Source: Begonia masoniana (Eukaryota > Streptophyta > Magnoliopsida > Cucurbitales > Begoniaceae). Taken from it: DNA of 64,000 nt. The stretch spans positions 19,291,453 through 19,355,452 of the forward strand of contig CM039502.1 of NCBI GenBank assembly GCA_022432975.1. Reading direction: 5' to 3'. This document shows, in pieces, positions 47,134 through 61,841 of the stretch. The notes beneath the pieces were generated by a model. The model saw nothing but the letters and a program-made list of their open reading frames with translations. It searched no databases and had not been told where the DNA came from. Within the stretch, counting starts at the first letter, position 1. Every line of letters starts with the position of its first letter. The translations under genes and the position numbers were made by a program.

Positions 47134-49868
47134 TGTAACACCCCTAATACTGTACCCTTATTTTACCCGTATAAATTTTTCATTTTCATTTTTGTACTTA
47201 TTTCTTTCCTCTACTTTAATTAAAACCTTATGCGGAATTTAAACTATGGTTGAAATCGGAACTGAATCGGAATTAAAACTGAACCTTAAATGCATTTAAA
47301 ACAAATCTTTATTAAAACTTAAAAGAAAACCTTTAAAAGAAAACTTTAAATTAAATTAAACAAGTGGGAGGGCAGAATTGGAACTCTGTCCTCAAAATGA
47401 AACAGGCGACCGATCTCTGCACTGCAGCAGAGATCGATCGCTGCCATGCATTACAGCAGGGGCGATCGATCTCTGCTGCAGAGCAGAGATCGATCGCTGC
47501 TAGCTGTGCAGCAATCCGATCGCTGCTAACTATAGCAGCGATCGATCTCTGCTCTGCAGCAGAGATCGATCGCTGCAAGCATGCAGTGATCCCTTCTCCC
47601 TTTCAGACTTCAAACCTCTAACACTTCGCATTTCACAAGCAGCGACCGATCTCTGCATTGCTGCAGAGATCGATCGCCGCACACTTTCAGTGCAACGATC
47701 AGTGAAAACTTCAGCGACCACTTCAGCGACCACCTCCTACTTCAATCGCCTTCACTTTTCTTTACACTGCTCTCTGGAATTCCAGAGAGCAAACACTTAA
47801 CAATACTCTCTGGAATTCCAATTCCAGAGAGCGATTCATGCTACTGGAAACTCTCTGGAACCTGATTCCAGAGAGCAAACATTACTTAATTTAACACCAA
47901 TTTCTTCCAATAACATCGACCAACTTTACAGCGGACTTTGCGAAATCCGACTGCGTGGATGCATCTAAACATCGAGCATAACCGTATCAACCTAAAACCA
48001 ATCAAAACATTTCCATAACATTCATTAAACAGTTTAAACCAAAACGTTTTACATACAATTATCAAAACGTTATCTAATCCCTATCCAGATCCAAACAACC
48101 TAAATATTCTATACAATTATCAACTCAAAACATCCCAAAATAACCCCAGAGTCCAGACATACATCCCCACGGGTCAGAAAGCGCCTCGACTACATAGCGC
48201 ACTCCCACGGCCGTCATCCATCAACTGCATCAGACGGAGGAACGCCGTCCTCACCTGGTTCGATATCACCTAAGAGGTTACCTACACCATACAGACACAT
48301 ATGAGATATTGAAATCTCAGTAAGCTACGTAAATGCAGATGCATGCGTGCGTATGCCATTCAGAAATCATGCTCAGATTCAGATTACAGATACAGAATTA
48401 CAGATTACAGATTCATTACGTCACAGACAGACAGAATTGTCACCGAGACCTCGACCCACTAACCCAAGGGGGCCCGTCCGGCGGTTGGACTACCCCGTGG
48501 GGTTAGAGAGGGGGGGTACACGCTTGCAACACGCACAGCCGTGCCTGAGCCCCATCCCGCATGACCAGAAACAGACAGATTACGTTTATTCATTCAGATT
48601 TCGTTACAGATTTCATTTCAGATATACGTTCCTTTTTTTTTAAAAACACGTGCAGAAATTCCTTTTCATGACTTTCGAAAACCGTGATGCATGAACAGTT
48701 CATATCAGCGGAAAGTAAACAAACAACGTGCATACATTCATGGCAGTAAAGCAGAACCTATAAACAACTAACCTAACTACCCAACCAGAGTAACATAAAA
48801 CAAACAGTTCCTCGAGTATTCCCGAGACGACGACGGAGTATGGTGCAGACCTTTGGGTCAAAGTAAGTCACGAAAACTTACCTCGAGCGCGCTGGATCTC
48901 AAGTTTCGTCTACGAGAGTCGGGTGTCTGAGAAAAATACGACATTCACAGTTAAAACCAATTTAAACTATAAATGTCCAAATCTCAAAACTTAGCTAAAG
49001 AATTCTCCTAAATTCTTCACTTAGCTAATTAAAGCTTTTCGAACATTAATTATAGCTCGATTATCCAAATTAACGAGTTTTCCCCTAAAACCCGAAATTT
49101 ACCAATTTATAACTTTTTCGCAAATCGACTTTTCTTCGTCCAATAACGTTCAATACGTTCAATATATACGTAATTATAGCTAACCTATTAATTACGAAGC
49201 CTAAATCGCGTTTTTAACGGAAAACCTAATTTAAACCCTAACCCTAAATCGAACTAAAACTCGAAACAAACGCTCAGAGATTGAAGCTACATACCGAGAG
49301 TAGCGAGAGGAGGAGAAACTGTGAAGAAATCAGAACGAACGGAGGTCGGACGGAGGTCGGATCGTTGGAAGTCGTCGGCTGAGGGGTGAAGAAATCGCCT
49401 CTGGCGATTGTGATTTCCAGAGAGAAGAAGAGAAGTGAGGGAATAGGGAGGTGATTGTTATTTTTATAAAATTTAGTTTGCAAATTACTATTTTGCCCTT
49501 AGTACTTAATTCTATTAGTTTCGTCCTTCGTTTCGTTAATCGTCCAACTATTCGGATTCTCGAAAGTTTCATATTTTGCCAATAACTTCTATTCATTGCC
49601 AGGGATTTATTAAAACTGTCCGTTCGTAATTTGGACCTCGTTTGCTATTTTTACGAGAACGTCTTTTACATTACGAAAAGCGTATTTACTCGGAATATAG
49701 TGTTTGATCTCCGAAAATTTCCGTAAATTCCTTAAAATTCTAATTAATCGCTAGGATCGTAATGACGTTTTCTTTTCGTAAATCGGACCTGATTTGACAT
49801 AATTACAAAAATGCCAATAACAATATAATAATAATATAATAAAAGGTCCGTACAAACCGGATATTACA
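47134..49868 (-). repeat. 3' LTR of element H
   Basis: 2735 bp, TGTAACACCCC to GGATATTACA in plus reading. It contains palindrome clusters at 47400-47710 and CTCTCTGGAATT hairpins at 47770-47880. A natural T9A5 tract lies at 48633-48646. No gene is present. Confidence 0.92.
47400..47880. repeat. Palindrome and hairpin cluster in left LTR of H
   Basis: Repeated GCGATCGATCTCTGC/GCAGAGATCGATCGC inverted units, then three CTCTCTGGAA...TTCCAGAGAG hairpins with different centres: a perfect 20-bp palindrome near 47770, a 12-bp stem with loop CC near 47806, and a 10-bp stem with 5-nt loop near 47850. The right LTR (53155-53580) has one repeat unit fewer. Confidence 0.85.
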
Positions 49869-49881
49869 TTCTCCCCTCCTT
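49869..49881 (-). other. Polypurine tract of element H
   Basis: AAGGAGGGGAGAA on the minus strand, next to the 3' LTR. Confidence 0.87.
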
Positions 49882-49908
49882 ATTCAGAATTTTGCCCACA
49901 AAATTAAA

Positions 49909-51864
49909 TCATACAAATAGATCAGGATATCCAGTCATCATATCCTGCTGTCGTTCCCACGTAGCTTCCTCCACCTCGTGGTTCCGCCACAGGACTTTGA
50001 CTAGCGGAATCTCTTTGTTGCGCAAGACTTTGGTAGAGTACTCTAGAATACGTACCGGCTTCACCTCGTAAGTCAAGGTAGGCTGTACCTCGATCTCTGT
50101 AGTCTCTACGGCATGTGATGGATCACGTAGGCATCTCCGAAGCATAGATACGTGGAATACATCATGAATGCCCTCCATAGAAGCTGGAAGTTGCAATCTA
50201 TATGCCAACTTCCCGATCCTCTTCAGAATAGGAAAGGGCCCCACGTACCGAGGGTTCAACTTACCCCTCCTTCCAAATCTCGCGACGCCTTTGAATGGAG
50301 AAACCTTCAAATAAACTTCGTCGCCCTCCTCGAACTCTAGCTCCCGCCGTCTCGTGTCGGCATAACTCTTCTGCCGGCTCTGAGCTACCTCGATTCGCTG
50401 TCGGATAACGGCAATCTTATCTGCCGTTTGCTGTAAGATCTCAAGTCCAACGATGCTGGCCTCGCCAACCTCGTCCCAATATAATGGAGACCTACACTTC
50501 CGACCATATAAAGCCTCATACGGAGCCATGCCGATAGTAGCCTGGAAGCTGTTGTTATACGAGAACTCAACCAGGGGTAAATATCGGCTCCACGAGCCCT
50601 GAAACTCCAGCACACACGCTCTGAGCATATCCTCAAGAATCTGGTTCGTCCTCTCTGTCTGACCATCGGTCTGAGGATGAAACGCTGTGCTGAAATTTAG
50701 CTGAGTCCCCATAGCTCGATGTAAACTCTTCCAGAACTTTGACGTAAATCTAGGATCTCTGTCGGAGACAATAGAAACTGGAACTCCGTGCAATCTAACG
50801 ATCTCCTGCACATATAGCTCGGCGAGCTGATCCATGGACGATGTCATCTTCACTGCTAAGAAGTGGGCGGACTTTGTCAATCGGTCCACAATAACCCATA
50901 TGCCATCGTGGCCCTTCGTCGTCCTCGGGAGTCCAACAATAAAGTCCATGGAGATCTGCTCCCACTTCCACTCCGGAATCGGCAGTGGCAATAATGTCCC
51001 GGACGGTCTCTGGTGCTCGGCCTTCACCTGCTGACAGACTAAACAGGTCTCAACATACTTGGCCACCTCCCTCTTCAAGTTTGGCCACCAGAAGTGTTGC
51101 CTCAAATCTCGGTACATCTTAGTACTTCCCGGGTGCACTGAATAAGCTGAAGAATGTGCCTCAGTCAAAATATCCTTCTTCAGACTCTCATCGTTAGGCA
51201 CGTACCACCTGTGCCTGAATCTCAGAATACCATCTGCAGATAAGTGAAAATCCGACGAGTCATCTAATAACATGCTCGATCGAAGCTCAATACACTCTGC
51301 ATCGCTCTGCTGAGCCTCGCGTATACGATCCAGAATGGTCGGCCTGAGAGAAATACTAGTGAGCATGCTGGACAACTCTGCCACTATCTCCACGTCAAAT
51401 CTCTCGATCTCAGACCGCAGCGTAACTGACATCGCTGCTAATGAAGGCTGACTCGCAGAAGGCACTCTACTCAAGGCATCAGCTACCTTGTTTGCCTTCC
51501 CTGGGTGGTACTTGATATCAAAATCATAGTCCTTGACGAACTCGAGCCACCTGCGTTGCCGCATATTCAGCTCCTTCTGCGTAAATAAGTACTTCAAGCT
51601 CTTGTGGTCGGAGAATATCTTGCACTGCTGCCCATATAAGTAATGTCTCCATATCTTCAGTGCGAAGACCACAGCTGCTAACTCGAGGTCATGCGTAGGG
51701 TAGTTCTGCTCATACGGCTTCAGCTGCCGAGAAGCATAAGAAATGACTTTCCCCACCTGCATCAACACACAACCGAGCCCGACTCCTGATGCATCGCAGT
51801 AAATACTGAACCTGACACCCTCAACAGGTAGCGCCAGAACTGGAGCGGTGGTCAATCTCGACTT
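49909..51864 (-). CDS. Element H pol: RNase H, integrase and chromodomain (5' end lost in gap)
   Basis: A clean frame of about 650 codons, entering from the gap at 51864 in the RT-RNase H junction ([12 protein letters not shown]) and ending at 49909. RNase H is at residues about 15-130 ([29 protein letters not shown]). The integrase HHCC domain is at about 235-285 ([23 protein letters not shown]). The DDE core follows with MDFIVG, SDRD and DGQTERTNQ intact, then [11 protein letters not shown] and the chromodomain-like tail ([22 protein letters not shown]). It is the best preserved pol here. RT catalytic sequence is not visible because of the gap, so autonomy cannot be judged. Confidence 0.9.
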   Translation of the reverse strand, partial: KSRLTTAPVLALPVEGVRFSIYCDASGVGLGCVLMQVGKVISYASRQLKPYEQNYPTHDLELAAVVFALKIWRHYLYGQQCKIFSDHKSLKYLFTQKELNMRQRRWLEFVKDYDFDIKYHPGKANKVADALSRVPSASQPSLAAMSVTLRSEIERFDVEIVAELSSMLTSISLRPTILDRIREAQQSDAECIELRSSMLLDDSSDFHLSADGILRFRHRWYVPNDESLKKDILTEAHSSAYSVHPGSTKMYRDLRQHFWWPNLKREVAKYVETCLVCQQVKAEHQRPSGTLLPLPIPEWKWEQISMDFIVGLPRTTKGHDGIWVIVDRLTKSAHFLAVKMTSSMDQLAELYVQEIVRLHGVPVSIVSDRDPRFTSKFWKSLHRAMGTQLNFSTAFHPQTDGQTERTNQILEDMLRACVLEFQGSWSRYLPLVEFSYNNSFQATIGMAPYEALYGRKCRSPLYWDEVGEASIVGLEILQQTADKIAVIRQRIEVAQSRQKSYADTRRRELEFEEGDEVYLKVSPFKGVARFGRRGKLNPRYVGPFPILKRIGKLAYRLQLPASMEGIHDVFHVSMLRRCLRDPSHAVETTEIEVQPTLTYEVKPVRILEYSTKVLRNKEIPLVKVLWRNHEVEEATWERQQDMMTGYPDLFV

Positions 51865-51964
51865 NNNNNNNNNNNNNNNNNNNNNNNNNNNNNNNNNNNN
51901 NNNNNNNNNNNNNNNNNNNNNNNNNNNNNNNNNNNNNNNNNNNNNNNNNNNNNNNNNNNNNNNN
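51865..51964. other. Assembly gap (100 N)
   Basis: Exactly 100 N bases, the usual placeholder for a gap of unknown size. By comparison with A and G, about 3 kb of RT, protease and gag is expected here. Confidence 0.97.
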
Positions 51965-52319
<355 letters not shown>

Positions 52320-52559
52320 ATAAGTCTCAAAAAGTCAAACACGTCGCCGCTGAACAAGGTCGAAGTGATACTGCATTCCAACGGTGGACTAACGACAAAA
52401 CACTTCCTACCTCTTCGGGGATTAACACACAACGTTCCACGGTCACTACAAGCAAAAACAGCTTCCTACCCCCCCCAATCTTCCGGTGGATTAAAACACA
52501 ACACAAAACAAGAACGAAAATACTGGAGGACGTAAGCCTTGGAACCTCTGCATACCCTG
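52320..52559. other. Unassigned stretch in element H
   Basis: About 240 bp between the poly-C run and the gag start. It does not align by eye with gag, pol or LTR sequence of the other elements. It has a C8 tract near 52469-52476 and may be poor consensus or a small insertion. No feature can be supported. Confidence 0.4.
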
Positions 52560-52725
52560 ATTAACAGGGACTACTAGCTCCTGGGCCTCTGATTCTCTCG
52601 CTGTGTCTCCCGATTTACTAAATCCGTAATCTGCTGCGCTTGCCGGTCCATATGCTGAGACTGGCGTCCATCAAATCGGTAAGACGATCCATCGCGTCGT
52701 CTCTAGGATCCCTTCCTCGAACCAT
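52560..52725 (-). pseudogene. Element H gag N-terminus (frameshifted)
   Basis: It begins at ATG 52725 with an Arg/Asp-rich start like that of A and B. After a 1-bp loss near 52668 the Gln-rich coiled stretch (RQSQHMDRQAQQ) appears in another frame, followed by a stop near 52576. The indel may be a sequencing error, given the quality of this region. Confidence 0.7.
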
Positions 52726-52871
52726 ATTTATAAAAATCCTATAAAATTTAAAACAAGTAATCTCTAAGAAACAAAATCAAATAAAGCTATAAACAGATTA
52801 CAGTTGATGAAGGATGTCCGCGTAGTGGCTGTGCAGTCGAGCAGTCTACAGAATCGATTTTAAAACCGGGG

Positions 52872-52883
52872 GCTCTGATACCA
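52872..52883 (-). other. Primer-binding site of element H
   Basis: A perfect TGGTATCAGAGC on the minus strand, 4 nt from the 5' LTR. Confidence 0.92.
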
Positions 52884-52887
52884 TAAC

Positions 52888-56551
<3,664 letters not shown>

Positions 56552-57512
56552 TAAACAACCAATCCATTCCTAAGATTACATCAAATCCCATGATCTCTAA
56601 AATAATGAGATCAGCAGGTAGGTTCTTACCTTCTACTGTCACTACACTATTAAGCAGCATACGACTAGAGCGCATGCGTTCGCCAGAAAGTAAAGCAACA
56701 TTAAACATATGCTCAAAAAGTGAAGACTTAACGTCTAATTTATCAGCAAATGCAGACGCTATGAAGGAATGTGTTGCACTGAATTTTAAAAGTAAATGCA
56801 GGCATAAAATTGACTAGTATGGTACCTGACACAACAGCAGGCTGATCTTCATCACCCGATTCTACCATGGAGAATATTCTTGGCTTAACATTCACAGGGC
56901 CATTCTTCAGAGCTGGACAATCCCTACTCATGTGGCCAACTTTATTACAATTATAACAGCGAAGGACTCTGGGCTTTGGGCAATCCTTAAGCAGATGCCC
57001 GGTCTCCTCACAGTTGAAACACTTCCCTGCGCTAATTCTACACTCTCCCGGGTGAAATCTTAAACACTTTGGGCATTGAGGGAACTTTCTAGTATCTGGT
57101 ATCTTCTTCTCCTTCCCTTGACTGCCCTGGCCCTCACCGGGCCTCTTCGTTCCCCTGTGATGGTGTGGCTGGGTGAACTTTCATGGAGCCGCACTAAACC
57201 CAGCACACTTCATCTCCGCCTCTTCCACTTCTAATGCCGTGGACACTACTTCACTGTAGGACAATCCTTTATACCCGAGAAATTGACTCCTCTATAAATC
57301 TCAGGTTTCAGCCATGCACAAATTGGAAGACTTTATCCTCATCTCTGCGTGCGAGGTGTCCGGCAAACCTTGATAGGGATTCAAACTGTCTGCTGTATTC
57401 AGCTACGGTCCCTGTCTGTTTCAAGTTCATGAACTCCAACTTCTTTGTGGTCTGTACAGTACTGTTAAAATACTTCTCATAGAAAAGCTCCTTAAATTGC
57501 GTCCAAGTCATC
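56552..57512 (-). pseudogene. Element G protease, zinc knuckles and C-terminal gag (right of H)
   Basis: Reading leftward from 57512: capsid C-terminal half (WTQFKELFYEKYF, AEYSRQFESLSRFAGHLA, FQFVHG), a short decayed stretch, then three zinc knuckles (about 57080-56900). The start of the protease follows, where frameshifts near 56790 destroy the DSGA active site, and then protease sequence to H's edge. It corresponds closely to D. The capsid N-terminal half is missing because the frame joins the 27-bp repeat array. Confidence 0.83.
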
Positions 57513-57513
57513 G

Positions 57514-58690
57514 TAATAACTTCATCTGCCGATGGAGTCAACATAACTTCATCTGCCGATGGAGTCAACATAACTTCATCTGCCGATGGAGTCAACATAA
57601 CTTCATCTGCCGATGGAGTCAACATAACTTCATCTGCCGATGGAGTCAACATAACTTCATCTGCCGATGGAGTCAACATAACTTCATCTGCCGATGGAGT
57701 CAACATAACTTCATCTGCCGATGGAGTCAACATAACTTCATCTGCCGATGGAGTCAACATAACTTCATCTGCCGATGGAGTCAACATAACTTCATCTGCC
57801 GATGGAGTCAACATAACTTCATCTGCCGATGGAGTCAACATAACTTCATCTGCCGATGGAGTCAACATAACTTCATCTGCCGATGGAGTCAACATAACTT
57901 CATCTGCCGATGGAGTCAACATAACTTCATCTGCCGATGGAGTCAACATAACTTCATCTGCCGATGGAGTCAACATAACTTCATCTGCCGATGGAGTCAA
58001 CATAACTTCATCTGCCGATGGAGTCAACATAACTTCATCTGCCGATGGAGTCAACATAACTTCATCTGCCGATGGAGTCAACATAACTTCATCTGCCGAT
58101 GGAGTCAACATAACTTCATCTGCCGATGGAGTCAACATAACTTCATCTGCCGATGGAGTCAACATAACTTCATCTGCCGATGGAGTCAACATAACTTCAT
58201 CTGCCGATGGAGTCAACATAACTTCATCTGCCGATGGAGTCAACATAACTTCATCTGCCGATGGAGTCAACATAACTTCATCTGCCGATGGAGTCAACAT
58301 AACTTCATCTGCCGATGGAGTCAACATAACTTCATCTGCCGATGGAGTCAACATAACTTCATCTGCCGATGGAGTCAACATAACTTCATCTGCCGATGGA
58401 GTCAACATAACTTCATCTGCCGATGGAGTCAACATAACTTCATCTGCCGATGGAGTCAACATAACTTCATCTGCCGATGGAGTCAACATAACTTCATCTG
58501 CCGATGGAGTCAACATAACTTCATCTGCCGATGGAGTCAACATAACTTCATCTGCCGATGGAGTCAACATAACTTCATCTGCCGATGGAGTCAACATAAC
58601 TTCATCTGCCGATGGAGTCAACATAACTTCATCTGCCGATGGAGTCAACATAACTTCATCTGCCGATGGAGTCAACATAACTTCATCTAC
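57514..58690. repeat. 27-bp tandem array, about 43 copies
   Basis: Apparently identical units of TAACTTCATCTGCCGATGGA-type sequence (27 bp) derived from the repeat block in G's own LTR (42330-42385). As 27 is a multiple of three, both strands stay open: the minus strand reads a 9-residue unit (MLTPSADEV) in frame with the gag remnant, the plus strand another 9-residue unit. There is no sign that it is a gene. It is either a recent expansion or an assembly artefact. Confidence 0.9.
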
Positions 58691-61022
58691 CGATAGATTT
58701 CGATCTGCCGATAGACAAAACTACAGATTTTGCGACTCGCACCTGCCAATGACGTCAGCCGGATGTTCTCTCTCTCATCCAACGACTTTACTGAAGGCAC
58801 CTTCCGATAGGCAGAACGACAAAAACTAAACATCCAGAAACAAACCAAATCACTGCCCTTCCCAAATTCAGTAAAAACAATGTTTTCAAAACCTCAATCC
58901 TCTGTTCTCAGTTAAGGGGCGGATTAATTCCCTTAACAGTTAACTGGTCTGATCCCCTGTAGGATTGGGAAGTGGATCACTTTTCCCAAAACCTCAATCC
59001 TCTGTTCTCAGTTAAGGGGCGGATTAATTCCCTTAACAGTTAACTGGTCTGATCCCCTGTAGGATTGGGAAGTGGATCACTTTTCCCAAAACCTCAATCC
59101 TCTGTTCTCAGTTAAGGGGCGGATTAATTCCCTTAACAGTTAACTGGTCTGATCCCCTGTAGGATTGGGAAGTGGATCACTTTTCCCAAAACCTCAATCC
59201 TCTGTTCTCAGTTAAGGGGCGGATTAATTCCCTTAACAGTTAACTGGTCTGATCCCCTGTAGGATTGGGAAGTGGATCACTTTTCCCAAAACCTCAATCC
59301 TCTGTTCTCAGTTAAGGGGCGGATTAATTCCCTTAACAGTTAACTGGTCTGATCCCCTGTAGGATTGGGAAGTGGATCACTTTTCCCAAAACCTCAATCC
59401 TCTGTTCTCAGTTAAGGGGCGGATTAATTCCCTTAACAGTTAACTGGTCTGATCCCCTGTAGGATTGGGAAGTGGATCACTTTTCCCAAAACCTCAATCC
59501 TCTGTTCTCAGTTAAGGGGCGGATTAATTCCCTTAACAGTTAACTGGTCTGATCCCCTGTAGGATTGGGAAGTGGATCACTTTTCCCAAAACCTCAATCC
59601 TCTGTTCTCAGTTAAGGGGCGGATTAATTCCCTTAACAGTTAACTGGTCTGATCCCCTGTAGGATTGGGAAGTGGATCACTTTTCCCAAAACCTCAATCC
59701 TCTGTTCTCAGTTAAGGGGCGGATTAATTCCCTTAACAGTTAACTGGTCTGATCCCCTGTAGGATTGGGAAGTGGATCACTTTTCCCAAAACCTCAATCC
59801 TCTGTTCTCAGTTAAGGGGCGGATTAATTCCCTTAACAGTTAACTGGTCTGATCCCCTGTAGGATTGGGAAGTGGATCACTTTTCCCAAAACCTCAATCC
59901 TCTGTTCTCAGTTAAGGGGCGGATTAATTCCCTTAACAGTTAACTGGTCTGATCCCCTGTAGGATTGGGAAGTGGATCACTTTTCCCAAAACCTCAATCC
60001 TCTGTTCTCAGTTAAGGGGCGGATTAATTCCCTTAACAGTTAACTGGTCTGATCCCCTGTAGGATTGGGAAGTGGATCACTTTTCCCAAAACCTCAATCC
60101 TCTGTTCTCAGTTAAGGGGCGGATTAATTCCCTTAACAGTTAACTGGTCTGATCCCCTGTAGGATTGGGAAGTGGATCACTTTTCCCAAAACCTCAATCC
60201 TCTGTTCTCAGTTAAGGGGCGGATTAATTCCCTTAACAGTTAACTGGTCTGATCCCCTGTAGGATTGGGAAGTGGATCACTTTTCCCAAAACCTCAATCC
60301 TCTGTTCTCAGTTAAGGGGCGGATTAATCCCCCTTAACAGTTATTCTGATCATCCTGCTAACACTTACCATGCGTTTCATGTAAATTCATTTTCGTAATC
60401 TTTCAAAAACATGATGCATGACAACTGGAAAATAAACATACAAAACATACATAAACCCTACTGTTTTGTGATGTAGGCCCGAAGGCACAAACAAACTCTA
60501 CTTACCTGGATTCTTGGCGAGTGCTAGGTTAGGAGCTTCTTCGGGATCTTTCTCACCTAGAACATAAACAGAACATTAAGTCAACTTATACTAAACCTCA
60601 TTATAAGGCATTTAGAAAACCTAAGGGAATAGTTGGGAGTTCTGATCGTCAAGCATTACTGATTCTATACTAAACCCGTATCTACTCACTTTCCTGATGA
60701 GTTCCCAAAATAGATATCTAACACTTCCCCCATACAATCTTCCTTAGTTACTAAGTCAGAAAAATCGAGGTAGAAACTTACCTAGCTCGTCGAACGAACT
60801 CGGGGAAGGAAATCACCTGGGAAGTCTGCTGGTTTGAGCTGAAAACCGAGAGCAAGAATGAATAGTGGCGGCTGAGCTCAATAGATTCTTTCTAAATAGG
60901 TTATCCACTAATAAGTTTTTAATTTACCATAATGCCCTTGCATATCCATTCATTAACCTAATCCATATTTGCACATCTTAATTTGACAAATTAAATTGGG
61001 TTTAATGGAACCGGGTGCTACA
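58690..61022 (-). repeat. 5' LTR of element G (partial, with array expansions)
   Basis: Unique LTR sequence at 58690-58890 (including TGACGTCA at 58750-58757) and 60343-61022 matches the left LTR closely. Between them is the 100-bp array. Roughly the first 400 bp of the LTR in plus reading are absent. It ends GGGTGCTACA at 61022. Confidence 0.87.
58890..60343. repeat. 100-bp tandem array, about 15 copies, with hairpin
   Basis: A period of exactly 100 bp, with copies that look identical. Each holds a GTTAAGGG/CCCTTAAC hairpin (8-bp stem, 11-nt loop). The left LTR has only two diverged copies of this module (43110-43320), so the array is specific to this LTR. Confidence 0.92.
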
Positions 61023-61110
61023 TGAGTGCCCAACACTCAGTAAAGCCAGGACGTTCGAGATTCATAGTGAGCGTTCTTGACACGCAGATACTGAATGGGA
61101 AGGAGTTATG
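61023..61110 (+). pseudogene. Element Z protease-RT linker fragment
   Basis: After the right copy of TGAGT a short stretch reads FIVSVLDTQILNG, the linker between protease and RT that is also visible in A, B, D and G. It is lost where LTR-like sequence I begins (about 61110-61125). Confidence 0.75.
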
Positions 61111-61841
61111 TGACTGGAACAACTTGTTTTTCAGGTTTTTGATTTTCTGCTATACAATGGCATTTTTGTAAAATTGTGAATTTATCCCGTTTGATGAACG
61201 GGGAGTTTTATTAGAACTATATGAGTAAATTGGAGTATTTGGAGGAATAAAGAAATTTGGAGAAACCGAATCGATAAATAAATAACGAAATAAGCAAATA
61301 TTTAAGCATAAAGGGCAAAATAGTAATAGCCATGTTAATTTTTATAAGACCTAAGTATTTATCCCTCATCCTCATTCTCCTCTACTTCTCACGAAAGAAA
61401 ACCTCCAGAGAGCTTCTCTGGTGATTCTTAATTGCCTCCTCGGTTTCTTCACGTTTTGGTCGGTTCCTCCTTCGATCATCCATCATCCTTCATGTTTTCT
61501 TCCCCAATTGACGTCTTAGGTAAGATTCTAACGTTTTGGAAGTTAGTATCCAGATTTTAAAGCTGTTAATCGGTTAGGGTTTCCTTATGATTTCGTCAAA
61601 ATTGTTGAGTGAAGTTAGAAATCCTTAGTTATTGAATTGTTGGACGATAATGGAGGTATTTATGATTAGGGAGGATAGTTAAGTAGAGTTAATAGAATTC
61701 GATTGGTTTAGACTCGGTTTTAATGCCTTGTGTTAATAATTGGCTTAGGTGAACAAAGCTCACGGATAGTGCTCGGTGTGTTGAGGACCCGAGGTAAGTT
61801 CTCATGACTTACTTTGGCCGATAGGCCTACACCATACATCG
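61111..61841 (+). mobile_element. LTR I (partial, interrupted by J)
   Basis: LTR-like sequence resembling the start of B's LTR (CAATGGCATTTTTGTAAA, GAACGGGGAGTTTTATTAG), with a TATA-like TTTTTATAAGACC near 61338, CT-rich leader, AGGTAAGATTC near 61518 and GAGGTAAGTTCTC near 61791. It is cut by J after CATCG. Its exact left end is unclear: the usual TGTAACACCC start is not recognisable. Confidence 0.72.

Noticed and set aside
49245..49262. CCCTAACCCTAAA motif as telomere repeat
   Set aside because: Only about two units occur, within the LTR of H and its copy at 55920; not a telomeric array.
57497..58696. Plus-strand 399-codon repeat protein (9-residue unit)
   Set aside because: It is a shadow of the 27-bp tandem array; both strands are open only because 27 is divisible by three.
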